DNA of 64,000 nt from positions 1-64,000 of IMG/VR virus record IMGVR_UViG_3300042397_002774. One strand, given 5' to 3'. This stretch comes from a virus. Of this stretch, positions 23,498 to 30,164 are shown one piece after another. The first letter of the stretch is position 1; the number at the start of each line of letters is the position of its first letter. The notes beneath the pieces are model-generated. The model ran no database searches. It saw only the letters and a list, made by a program, of their open reading frames with translations, and was not told the origin of the DNA. The translations under genes were made by a program, and so were the position numbers.

Positions 23498-24148
23498 TTA
23501 TTTTTCAAATAATTTTGTGACTAATTTATCACAACCTTTTTTGAGAGCATTACTTAATGAAGTTTGGTTAAATTTACCACCTTCATCCACAAGTAAAGTA
23601 GACATGGAAACTTCAGATGAAGATTCTTCAACAATAATTTCTTTTTCTTTTATACCGTCTTTATATAAGATTCCTTTTAAACGAATGATGACTTCTTCTT
23701 CACCTTTATGGAAAACTGAAATATTTTTCTTAGTAGTTAATACATCTAAATAAACAATTTCGACACGTAATTTGTTTGTAGCGTCTGATGATATATTATA
23801 GCCTTTATCTTGTAAAAATTCTTCTAATACATTTTTAACACCAAATTCTAGATTGCGATTACCTGCTAATTTACCAACAACTATTTTATTAGTAACTTTT
23901 TCAACATAGATATGTTCATCTGCGTTATACCAAATATTGCCTGGGGAATTTTTAAATGATCCGTCAATTTTATGACTAATTGCATTAGACATTTGTAGAT
24001 TTTCTTCGTGTGATTTGAAAATCTCACAATATACGAAATATAATTGTACTGCTAAGGCAGTCATTACAAGGGATCCTAGCAAATATAACACACCTTGCGC
24101 TAGTATATCACGCAGATTGGTGGCCAGGGTGATGGCTTTTTGTTTCAT
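23498..24148 (-). CDS. Membrane-anchored CsgG/FlgO-like protein, 216 aa
   Basis: A membrane helix at about 14-40 (AQGVLYLLGSLVMTALAVQLYFVY) anchors a periplasmic domain. The domain has a charged helix and strand region (YIVEKVTNKIVVGKL-type), LRVEIVYLDVLTTKK, EEEVIIRLKGILYKDGIKEKE, and a final FNQTSLSNALKKGCDKLVTKLF helix. The end matches the C-terminal helix of the CsgG-like protein at 16864. It is the first gene of the envelope operon. The leader TTAAAAATTAAAAGAGATG supports the start. Confidence 0.6.
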   Translation of the reverse strand: MKQKAITLATNLRDILAQGVLYLLGSLVMTALAVQLYFVYCEIFKSHEENLQMSNAISHKIDGSFKNSPGNIWYNADEHIYVEKVTNKIVVGKLAGNRNLEFGVKNVLEEFLQDKGYNISSDATNKLRVEIVYLDVLTTKKNISVFHKGEEEVIIRLKGILYKDGIKEKEIIVEESSSEVSMSTLLVDEGGKFNQTSLSNALKKGCDKLVTKLFEK

Positions 24149-24185
24149 CTCTTTTAATTTTTAATGGGTTCAGACATAAATATGC

Positions 24186-24216
24186 AAAAAAAAGGCAACC
24201 ATTTCTGGTTGCCTTA
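24186..24216 (-). terminator. Strong rho-independent terminator after the RNA cluster
   Basis: AAGGCAACC/GGTTGCCTT nine-bp stem with a 6-base loop, followed on the minus strand by a run of T (TTTTTTT). It lies 8 bases after the tmRNA 3' end and isolates the RNA cluster from the envelope operon. Confidence 0.85.
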
Positions 24217-24223
24217 AAAATTG

Positions 24224-24614
24224 TGGAGGTGAAGGGAGTCGAACCCTTGTCCAAATGCGGATTTAATAAATCTCGTTCACAAGCTTAGTTAGTTTTTCTT
24301 AACTAACAAAATATGAAGTTTGATGTATGTGGGAATCATACTTCCAAATTACCTGGTTGTGGAATTATTTTATGAGGGCTCCACCCTAAGACCCCCTTTG
24401 TAAACACTTCTGTTCCTAGGTTATATGTGCACCGACCCGAGTTGGACTAGGCAGCTACTGCGTAATCCGCACCAACGAATGCCATAGCATCTTCGAAGGT
24501 CATTGTAGATAATTCTACGTCATTTATTGTTCGATAGGTATTTACGGATTTCCATCTAACCCGGCTTGCATCAACTATACCAACTCATCGCACCTGTCAA
24601 AACCAGGCACCCCC
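24224..24614 (-). ncRNA. ssrA: Phage-encoded tmRNA
   Basis: The 391-base RNA begins GGGGGTGCCTGGTTTTGACAGG and ends with a T arm (GGGTTCGACTCCC) and CACCTCC-A. The 5' and 3' ends pair as a 7-bp acceptor stem, and the tRNA-like half has the tmRNA hallmark GGTTTTGACAGG. The tag frame ends GADYAVAA followed by TAG, matching the YAxAA C-terminus of Bacteroidetes tags. An upstream ACAATAAATGAC resembles the sequence before the host resume codon; starting at GAC gives a 24-residue tag, long compared with usual tags. The RNA would rescue stalled ribosomes and mark products for ClpXP-type decay. No SmpB gene is visible, so host SmpB is presumably used. Confidence 0.9.
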
Positions 24615-24619
24615 ATGTG

Positions 24620-24943
24620 TTAAATAACTTCTGCTTTTTTCTTTCGTTTTTTGCCTTCTAATATTTTTTGAATATCAGCACACAATTCATATTCTTCTAA
24701 TTTGATCAAATCATCCATACAATTACTTAACAATTCTTTGTATTGTGATTTCTCAATATTAAATATCATCCCACTTGTGTCTTTGAATGTAATATCAAAT
24801 ATATCTATTCGATCTTTACCTCGTTTATGAGCACTGAGAACACATCTAACCATTTTAAGTATTAAATCACTATCCCTATCCCTCATCATTTGAAGGAATT
24901 GCCGATTACTTTCTAACATTAATACCCAACAGGCCATATCCAT
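24620..24943 (-). CDS. Hypothetical protein with UVR-like motif, 107 aa
   Basis: Start placed at MDMACWVLMLESNRQ; the longer frame would run into tRNA-Leu. The C-terminal segment LLSNCMDDLIKLEEYELCADIQKILEG looks like a UVR motif (a helical hairpin used for protein contacts). The tail is basic (KKRKKKAEVI). A related motif occurs in the 99-aa protein at 27564. It lies between tRNA-Leu and the tmRNA. Confidence 0.55.
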   Translation of the reverse strand: MDMACWVLMLESNRQFLQMMRDRDSDLILKMVRCVLSAHKRGKDRIDIFDITFKDTSGMIFNIEKSQYKELLSNCMDDLIKLEEYELCADIQKILEGKKRKKKAEVI

Positions 24944-24951
24944 AATTATTG

Positions 24952-25035
24952 TACCAGGAGCGGGAATCGAACCCGCACTCGCGTTGGCGAACAAGATTTT
25001 AAGTCTTGCGTGTCTACCTATTCCACCACCCCGGC
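24952..25035 (-). tRNA. tRNA-Leu (TAA)
   Basis: Class II tRNA of 84 bases. Starts GCCGGGGTGGTGGAATAGG; anticodon loop CTTAAAA in the CAAGA/TCTTG stem; T arm GCGGG-TTCGATT-CCCGC. The acceptor stem has three G-T wobbles; discriminator A. Confidence 0.95.
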
Positions 25036-25150
25036 ATGTGCAACTTTTAAAATACCCTATGAGTTGCCAACATCGCCGACCTACGATTCGGAGAGTTTCA
25101 TGTTGCCAGAGGAGTTACTCTGTCTTCGTCGTTCCACGTTCGAACGATTG
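25036..25150 (-). other. Structured spacer with tRNA-like remnant
   Basis: Minus-strand sequence contains hairpins (CGTTC/GAACG; CAACAT/ATGTTG) and a 14-base stretch ATCGTAGGTCGGCG typical of the anticodon-stem/variable region of tRNAs. No acceptor stem or T arm can be completed, so it is not called as a tRNA. It may be a decayed tRNA or a processing element. Confidence 0.35.
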
Positions 25151-25309
25151 CTGTAGGGGAAGGATTCGAACCTCCACGCGGCGATTCAACAAATGACACT
25201 TTTGCTAGCTAGCCTGTGGTCAACCCATTATCATTTGTCTATCTCGAACTCCGCACCCTCGAGACGGGAGGGCATGTCTGCCAAGCGTACGCCTTTTCAC
25301 CACCCTACA
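25151..25309 (-). ncRNA. Aberrant tRNA-like RNA with giant variable arm
   Basis: The acceptor stem TGTAGGG/CCCTACA (7 bp), discriminator G and T arm GGAGG-TTCGAAT-CCTTC are canonical. The D region matches class II Leu-type (GTGGTGAAA...TTGGCAGA) but has a 10-base insert around GCGTACGC. The anticodon stem CCCTC/GAGGG holds a loop CCGTCTC, which lacks T33 and has a pyrimidine at 37, so normal decoding is doubtful. The variable arm is about 80 bases: GCGG/CCGC base, then an 8-bp ACAAATGA/TCATTTGT stem capped by a loop with CTAGCTAG. Total 159 bases against about 87 for a class II tRNA. An intron or a tRNA-mimic RNA are the main options. Confidence 0.55.
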
Positions 25310-25324
25310 ATTCCAGCTTAATAA

Positions 25325-25534
25325 CTATTGTTTGAAATGTCTTTCAAGCGCGGCAATTTTATCTTCAGCATCAACTAACATTGTAAGCGCTTCTTCAGCG
25401 TTGTTGTAGAAGTCTTTTGTTGAATGATCACCAATACCAGCGGCGTGATAAGACAATAGATCCAAAGTTAATAGAGCTTTTGTTTTGTCAGCTATTGCTG
25501 AAGCCATAAGCATGTCGTATAATTCTTTTTTCAT
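25325..25534 (-). CDS. Hypothetical protein, 69 aa
   Basis: Not recognised. Helical (MKKELYDMLMASAIADKTKALLTLDLLSYHA; AEEALTMLVDAEDKIAALERH). Lies inside the tRNA cluster between tRNA-Met and the tRNA-like RNA, with its own promoter. Confidence 0.6.
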   Translation of the reverse strand: MKKELYDMLMASAIADKTKALLTLDLLSYHAAGIGDHSTKDFYNNAEEALTMLVDAEDKIAALERHFKQ

Positions 25535-25539
25535 ATGTG

Positions 25540-25571
25540 GTTAATTTACAATTTTCTTTTTGCCCGTCCAA
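25540..25571 (-). promoter_or_regulatory. Promoter for the 69-aa gene in the tRNA cluster
   Basis: -33 TTG (25569-25571), 20-base spacer with GGGCA, -7 TAAATTAAC (25540-25548). Confidence 0.45.
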
Positions 25572-25612
25572 CATTTTTTCTAAATTTCCTTATGTCAAAT
25601 AAACGTTGCACG

Positions 25613-25686
25613 TGGGCCTGGTAGGAATCGAACCTACTACCTTCACATTATGAGTGTGCCGCTCTAACCGATTGAGCTACAGGCCC
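25613..25686 (-). tRNA. tRNA-Met (CAT)
   Basis: 74 bases, GGGCCTG/CAGGCCC acceptor, D arm AGCTCAATCGGTTAGAGC, anticodon loop CTCATAA, T arm TAGGTTCGATTCCTA. It has no initiator-specific features (A-T or mismatched 1-72 pair), so elongator Met or lysidine-type Ile2 is possible. Confidence 0.92.
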
Positions 25687-25692
25687 TTGTTG

Positions 25693-25764
25693 AGCTCCCA
25701 CTCGGAATCGAACCAAGTTATCATGATTACAAGTCATGCGCATCGCCTGCAATGCTTTAGGAGC
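25693..25764 (-). tRNA. tRNA-Thr (TGT)
   Basis: 72 bases, acceptor GCTCCTA/TGGGAGC, D stem GCAT/ATGC, anticodon loop CTTGTAA in CATGA/TCATG, T arm CTTGG-TTCGATT-CCGAG. The discriminator is T. Confidence 0.9.
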
Positions 25765-25773
25765 ATTAATATG

Positions 25774-25858
25774 CGGAAAGACAGGGATTCGAACCCCAGA
25801 TACCTTTCAGTATGCCGGTTTTCAAGACCGGTGCATTCAACCACTCTGCCATCTTTCC
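25774..25858 (-). tRNA. tRNA-Ser (TGA)
   Basis: 85 bases, class II. Acceptor GGAAAGA/TCTTTCC, anticodon loop CTTGAAA in CCGGT/ACCGG, extra arm ATACTGAAAGGTAT, T arm GGGG-TTCGAAT-CCCT; discriminator G as usual for Ser. Confidence 0.95.
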
Positions 25859-25913
25859 TGGAGTGCAGTGGGAGCTAGCTTCCCTGTGGTTACTGCACAT
25901 TTTATCCACTTTG
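25859..25913 (-). other. Hairpin spacer between tRNA-Glu and tRNA-Ser
   Basis: GTGCAGT/ACTGCAC 7-bp outer stem with an inner GGGA/TCCC stem around AGCTAGC. The sequence ACCACAGG followed by GCTAGCT is shared with the variable arm of the aberrant tRNA-like RNA. It could be an RNase processing signal or a mobile RNA hairpin. Confidence 0.4.
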
Positions 25914-25985
25914 TACTCAGTACGGGATTCGAACCCGTATTACATCCGTGAAAGGGATGTGACCTAACCCTTAGTCGAACTGAGC
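25914..25985 (-). tRNA. tRNA-Glu (TTC)
   Basis: 72 bases, acceptor GCTCAGT/ACTGAGT with a terminal G-T wobble, anticodon loop CTTTCAC in CATCC/GGATG, T arm ACGGG-TTCGAAT-CCCGT. First tRNA of the transcript. Confidence 0.93.
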
Positions 25986-25991
25986 AGCTGT

Positions 25992-26219
25992 TTATTCAGC
26001 TTCTACAGAGTCTAGTAAAATTACCTCAGCAATTTTAGCTTCAGATGCTGATTTTACTTCAAATTCACCTTCTCCTCTGCTTACTAAATATTGTACTGTT
26101 CTAGCTTCTGCTTCAGTTACTGACTGCGCATCAACTAAATAATTTACATTTTGTTTTTTTACTTTACCTCTATCGTCTTCAGTTGTAAACTGAACTTTTA
26201 CTTGGAAAAACTGTGCCAT
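25992..26219 (-). CDS. DUF4494-like protein, 75 aa
   Basis: The pattern FFQVKVQFTTED.G.VKKQNVNYLVDAQSVTEAEARTVQYL matches Bacteroidetes DUF4494 proteins (strand, YLVDAxSxTEAEAR, then EFEVKSASEAKIAEV). Function unknown; frequent in Bacteroidetes and their phages, which supports the host assignment. Confidence 0.65.
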   Translation of the reverse strand: MAQFFQVKVQFTTEDDRGKVKKQNVNYLVDAQSVTEAEARTVQYLVSRGEGEFEVKSASEAKIAEVILLDSVEAE

Positions 26220-26225
26220 GTTATT

Positions 26226-26513
26226 TTATTTTTTTGTGTATACTGAATAATCGTAAATGTGTGCTCTATATTTGAATAGTGCTTTTTGAAATTTAGTGCG
26301 GTTTCTATAATCTTCTAATGACTCACTTTCTCTACGAGCAGGACCAATTCCTGAGTAATAATCAATCATGTTATTGTTTAATTTTACTTCATTAGCAAAG
26401 AACATCATTTTAGCCATATTTCTAGAGCCAAATGGTTGATAGCCAACTTTGTACATTTGATTTACTTCTTCTGGTAATTCAAAACCAGCGTATTGGTTGT
26501 GTAATCCTTCCAT
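26226..26513 (-). CDS. Hypothetical protein, 95 aa
   Basis: Not recognised. Rich in Asn/Tyr/Phe, basic C-terminus (RNRTKFQKALFKYRAHIYDYSVYTKK). Own promoter with ideal spacing; forms an operon with the DUF4494-like gene and possibly the tRNAs. Confidence 0.6.
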   Translation of the reverse strand: MEGLHNQYAGFELPEEVNQMYKVGYQPFGSRNMAKMMFFANEVKLNNNMIDYYSGIGPARRESESLEDYRNRTKFQKALFKYRAHIYDYSVYTKK

Positions 26514-26533
26514 ATTTTATAACTTTATTTAAT

Positions 26534-26565
26534 GTGAATATACGACGGGCATTATAGGATTCCAA
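26534..26565 (-). promoter_or_regulatory. Phage promoter before the 95-aa gene and tRNAs
   Basis: -33 TTG (26563-26565), 20-base spacer, -7 TATATTCAC (26534-26542). It may drive the tRNA/tmRNA transcript ending at 24186. Confidence 0.65.
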
Positions 26566-27145
26566 GCGCTTTCATATTTTCTATTTGATCATCTGAAAGT
26601 TGGAAATCGGGTTCCTCTACTTTGAATTTGTTAGTGGTGAAACTCTCAATTTTATCCACTTGATCAGGGGTAAACACGTCACCTATGAATAGAAAATAGC
26701 AATTGTAACATAACAGTTCTAAATTCTCTAAACGATAATTGCGTTTATTATTATCTTTAAAATTAAGTAACAACGGTATCTTGTAATCAGTTACTCGACG
26801 CTCACAGAATCCACAATTAGCACAATCCTCAGATATTTTATTTTCATAAATCAATCTATTCTTAATCTTTTCAGGATTAAAGTGAGATGGATCCATCTGT
26901 CCATTTAATATCTGTTCTAAAGCAGGTTCTTTTTTAACTCCAACTAAATGTTTTGGAATGCCTTTACCAGACTGGTTGAAGTGGGTATCAAATAGAGTTT
27001 TACCAGTTTCATCATCTTTGTAGAGCTTAGCATATGCTTTGTAATGAGTGTAAGAACAATCTAAGTAACGAGCAGCGGCTCTATTACTACGAGTGTGTCT
27101 CATAGCCCTTAAGATATCATCTTTTGAAAACGGTTTTGGTTTCAT
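26552..27145 (-). CDS. HTH + HNH-like zinc protein, 197 aa
   Basis: The N-terminal 40 residues (DDILRAMRHTRSNRAAARYLDCSYTHYKAYAKLY) look like a helix-turn-helix. The middle holds CANCGFCERR and, 33 residues later, LLCYNCYFL, the two CxxC pairs of HNH-type zinc folds, with RLENLELL between. The usual catalytic His before the central loop is not evident (PLLLNFKDNN), so it may be a binding rather than cutting protein. Homing-like or regulatory roles are possible. Confidence 0.6.
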   Translation of the reverse strand: MKPKPFSKDDILRAMRHTRSNRAAARYLDCSYTHYKAYAKLYKDDETGKTLFDTHFNQSGKGIPKHLVGVKKEPALEQILNGQMDPSHFNPEKIKNRLIYENKISEDCANCGFCERRVTDYKIPLLLNFKDNNKRNYRLENLELLCYNCYFLFIGDVFTPDQVDKIESFTTNKFKVEEPDFQLSDDQIENMKALGIL

Positions 27146-27147
27146 AA

Positions 27148-27561
27148 CTATTTTTTCTTCTTTTCATTCCCATTTATAACTTGTAATAACATCCACAAAT
27201 CATCAGGATTTTGCAAAAGTATTTCGTTACCATTAGGATCAACTAAAACTTGTATATTCCCTTCAGGATCAATTCGATCATATAAATAGAAAAATATTAA
27301 TTCAGATGCTTCTTTTCCAAAATGTAATATAATTAAATTATCAATAGCCTCATAAAATATATCATCGTATTTAGTAAGATCTAATTGAAAATCACCACTT
27401 AATAGAAAAGATCTTGTGTTTGCTTGTTCTAGATTAATTATAATTTTATTAAATAATTCTCTAGTAGCATCAGCTTGTGTCTTTTTTCTTCTTGTAAGTG
27501 TTGTATCAGAACCTAAAATTAAATCTATTGATTTTTTTGCGTCATCAACATTTCCTTCCAT
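27148..27561 (-). CDS. Hypothetical protein, 137 aa
   Basis: Not recognised. Helical; acidic N-terminus, basic end (NGNEKKKK). Contains YDDIFYEAIDNLIILHFG and a strand pair GNIQVLVDPNGNEILL. Adjacent genes on both sides touch it. Confidence 0.6.
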   Translation of the reverse strand: MEGNVDDAKKSIDLILGSDTTLTRRKKTQADATRELFNKIIINLEQANTRSFLLSGDFQLDLTKYDDIFYEAIDNLIILHFGKEASELIFFYLYDRIDPEGNIQVLVDPNGNEILLQNPDDLWMLLQVINGNEKKKK

Positions 27562-27563
27562 AA

Positions 27564-27863
27564 CTAAATTTGTTTTATTAAATCCCTTATCTCAATACAT
27601 CTATCATAGTCTTCGTTTTCTACATAGTGCTCTAATAGATTTTCAAGAGTTGGTTGCCATTTCTCTTTTTCTAATTCCAAATATGAAGTTGTACCTGCAA
27701 TTTGAAATAAAGAAATTGATTTTTTCTTCTTTTTAATTCCGTCTTTTATAGCAAATATTGTTTCCTCTATAACTGCTTTTCTAATTGCAGGATGTGTACT
27801 TACTTGTTCATAGGTTGCCCCATCACCAAGTGATATTTTAAACACTGGAATTCTCCTTTTCAT
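27564..27863 (-). CDS. Hypothetical protein with UVR-like end, 99 aa
   Basis: The C-terminus ENLLEHYVENEDYDRCIEIRDLI resembles a UVR motif, as in the 107-aa protein at 24620. The two share basic KKKKK stretches and (F/I)xI strand patterns, so they are probably paralogues. It may act as an adaptor that docks to another protein. Confidence 0.6.
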   Translation of the reverse strand: MKRRIPVFKISLGDGATYEQVSTHPAIRKAVIEETIFAIKDGIKKKKKSISLFQIAGTTSYLELEKEKWQPTLENLLEHYVENEDYDRCIEIRDLIKQI

Positions 27864-27884
27864 ATTATTCCTTTTTAACAGTGA

Positions 27885-28229
27885 TTACTCAGCTGTAACT
27901 TCTTCTTCTGGCGCTGCAGGGGCTTCTGTTGGAACTTCCTCTGCTGGTTGTTCTTCAGGCATAATTGCCTTTTTAATCATCAATCGGATATCCTGAATAG
28001 GAATTAGAAAACCAATAACATTATCAAAAGGAACATCTGTGTCCATATTTGCAGTCATATTAAATTGTTGCAAGCCTTGGTTTAATTTTGATTGTAGCTT
28101 TTGAGTCATAGCAGCTTTATCATCACCCACTAATGTTTGAGGTAATGCAAATTGTACCTTAATACCCTTTTTTGTTGGGTTATGGTTTACATCTACTTTA
28201 AGTTTTGGTTTTATGTTTAAATCTGCCAT
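27885..28229 (-). CDS. Hypothetical protein with acidic Pro/Ala tail, 114 aa
   Basis: Not recognised. Globular first 80 residues (KLKVDVNHNPTKKGIKVQFALP; VIGFLIPIQDIRLMIKK) and a flexible EEQPAEEVPTEAPAAPEEE tail. Preceded by an ATATTTATA motif. Confidence 0.6.
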   Translation of the reverse strand: MADLNIKPKLKVDVNHNPTKKGIKVQFALPQTLVGDDKAAMTQKLQSKLNQGLQQFNMTANMDTDVPFDNVIGFLIPIQDIRLMIKKAIMPEEQPAEEVPTEAPAAPEEEVTAE

Positions 28230-28256
28230 TATAATATGTTTACATATAAATATTAA

Positions 28257-28799
28257 TTATTCTATGATCTCATCAACAAGACCATATTTTTGTGCTGTTC
28301 TAACATCAAAATACCACTCCGCTTGCCTGTCTCTGTGAGGTTGTAATATTTTTGGTGTTAGTTTTGTTTTAGAAATCAGATAAGTATCACATAATTTATC
28401 AATACGTTCTGTTTCTTTTAATTCTTGTTTATGAAATGCTACTTTACCATTAATTTCATATGCCGCTTCGTGATACATAAATGTCGAATATTTACTCGCA
28501 ATTCTGTGATGTCCCGCAGCATATACTATTAAAGCCATTGACATTGCTGTACCATGGCATATAGTATGGATTGGAGTCTGCGAATTATCAATTACATCAA
28601 TTAAAGCCAATCCACTGAACACTTCCCCACCAAATGAATTAATAATGAGTTTAATTGGTTCTACTGTTTGCTTTTTAGCGTCTTCATTGTTAATCTCATA
28701 TATATCTTGTATAATTTGATTAACAGTTTCACACTCAATATCCCCCAATGTTATGATCCGACTTAATGGGTCTAATTTGGAACGACGCTCTCTTGACAT
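28257..28799 (-). CDS. clpP: ClpP-like serine protease, 180 aa
   Basis: Peptidase S14 fold. The GGEVFSGLALID strand-helix, catalytic Ser in GTAMSMAL (GxxSMA context, near residue 96), and His in MYHEAAYE (near 121) are visible; the Asp position is in DKLCDTYL. It is shorter than host ClpP and the Ser motif differs (AMSM), but the triad seems complete. It could be a head-maturation protease or an auxiliary ClpP that works with host ClpX, for example on tmRNA-tagged proteins. Confidence 0.8.
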   Translation of the reverse strand: MSRERRSKLDPLSRIITLGDIECETVNQIIQDIYEINNEDAKKQTVEPIKLIINSFGGEVFSGLALIDVIDNSQTPIHTICHGTAMSMALIVYAAGHHRIASKYSTFMYHEAAYEINGKVAFHKQELKETERIDKLCDTYLISKTKLTPKILQPHRDRQAEWYFDVRTAQKYGLVDEIIE

Positions 28800-28817
28800 A
28801 ATTTATAATTTTCTCTT

Positions 28818-28849
28818 ATAAATATAAGTCCAAATTATTGCTTAAACAA
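28818..28849 (-). promoter_or_regulatory. Promoter upstream of clpP-like gene
   Basis: -33 TTG (28847-28849), 20-base spacer, -7 TATATTTAT (28818-28826), inside the end of the glycosyltransferase gene. Confidence 0.5.
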
Positions 28850-29617
28850 AGGAGGACAGTTAGAATTTGTTTTTCCGTCTCGGTACCCATAGAAACCCCA
28901 TTTATATTTAAAATATTCATGGCATTCCCTCTCAATTAATCCTTTCTGATATGTTACTTCAGGTTCTACTTTTCTAGTACCTACTGAAACAAAATGATAA
29001 AAGTGAGTATTATATGTTCTTTTCATCTCCATCCCCATCATTTCACATTTCATAAAAAATTCCCAATCAACAACCCAGGGACCAGGATATGTTTCGTCCC
29101 AACCCCCAACTTGAAGATATTTAGTTTTATTCATGAATATAGGAAGTGTTGATCCACAATCATCAGATTCTTTTCTATTAATTGTTTCAGTATATTCCCA
29201 GAATTTATTAATATCAAATTCTTCTACTGTTCCTAAAGGATGAATTACAAACTGTTGAAATATTCCTGGATTAGGTTCTATTTGGTTAGGAGCCCAAACA
29301 ATATTTGGATTGTATATTTCTTCTAATTTAACATCCCAACCTTTATCAAACACATTATCATCATTTACAATTAATATTTTGTCTGATGATGCATTGTATA
29401 CTCCGAAATTTGTTGCTGTATTCAATCCTCTATTTTCAGGTAAATTAAGTACATCAATGTATTTAGAATATTTATCTAATACCTCTTTATTAATGTCGTA
29501 GAAACCATCTACAACAACTATAATTTGGTTTTTATTTGTTTGTCCTTCAATTGCTGATTTTAGACATACATCTAAAGCATGGGGTTCTTTATATGTTGGG
29601 ATTATTACGGATACCAT
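28835..29617 (-). CDS. Family 2 glycosyltransferase, 260 aa
   Basis: GT-A fold: SVIIPTYKEPHAL at the start, VVVDG strand, ENRGLNTATNFGV, and the metal-binding VNDDNVF. The C-terminal half has DDCGSTLPIF and GGWDETYPGPWVVDWEFFMKC, the acceptor-site region typical of GT2. Transfers a sugar from a nucleotide-sugar; target unknown. Part of a glycan cluster of two GT-A and two GT-B enzymes. Confidence 0.85.
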   Translation of the reverse strand: MVSVIIPTYKEPHALDVCLKSAIEGQTNKNQIIVVVDGFYDINKEVLDKYSKYIDVLNLPENRGLNTATNFGVYNASSDKILIVNDDNVFDKGWDVKLEEIYNPNIVWAPNQIEPNPGIFQQFVIHPLGTVEEFDINKFWEYTETINRKESDDCGSTLPIFMNKTKYLQVGGWDETYPGPWVVDWEFFMKCEMMGMEMKRTYNTHFYHFVSVGTRKVEPEVTYQKGLIERECHEYFKYKWGFYGYRDGKTNSNCPPLFKQ

Positions 29618-30162
29618 CTTAATGAGTTATATGTTGATAATACCTTAGAAATATACGACTTTGTTTTTGCTTTACCAAAACATTCTACAGCAAAATACCC
29701 ATCAGCATCATATTTTTCAATTTGAAAACGTGTATCACCTATAGTTTCTCTATCAACTATAAAATTATGACTATCAACTCTATGTAAGGCTATATTGTCT
29801 CCATTTAGTCTAAAAGTTCCATTTTGGTTTTCTTGATCAAATGAAATAAAGTTTTCATTTAGGTCTTTAATATTATTCCATAAATCATAATGAATAACAG
29901 TATCATCATCATTTGAATAAACATACCCTTCATTTATAAGAGAAATAGCATAATTTCTTTGAGCATGACCTGCTATACTTCCTTCTTCTTGATAATTATG
30001 AAACTCACAATTTTCAGGTAAAATATATTCACTTAATATAGATAAATCAGGAGCATCTAATACAACTATCCATCTATAATTTTCTTTAGGAATATTAATA
30101 CTTTTACTTATTGTCATTAGGTTTTGAGGCCTAGAACATGGTGTTATAATATTTAAAAACAT
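29605..30162 (-). CDS. Glycosyltransferase-like protein, 185 aa
   Basis: FLNIITPCSRPQNLMTI is a GT-A start, YRWIVVLDAP the second strand, and YVYSNDDDTVI the DxD-type metal motif. Shorter than typical GT2, lacking the C-terminal acceptor part, so it may be minimal or partner-dependent. Overlaps the next gene by 13 bases. Confidence 0.65.
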   Translation of the reverse strand: MFLNIITPCSRPQNLMTISKSINIPKENYRWIVVLDAPDLSILSEYILPENCEFHNYQEEGSIAGHAQRNYAISLINEGYVYSNDDDTVIHYDLWNNIKDLNENFISFDQENQNGTFRLNGDNIALHRVDSHNFIVDRETIGDTRFQIEKYDADGYFAVECFGKAKTKSYISKVLSTYNSLRWYP

Positions 30163-30164
30163 AA

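Noticed and set aside
25036-25150. A tRNA with a tRNA-Met-like ATCGTAGGTCGGCG stretch, or a permuted tRNA gene
   Set aside because: No acceptor stem or T arm pairs in either order; kept only as a structured spacer.
25151-25309. Group I intron in the tRNA-like RNA
   Set aside because: The extra sequence is only about 80 bases and lacks P3-P7 core elements.
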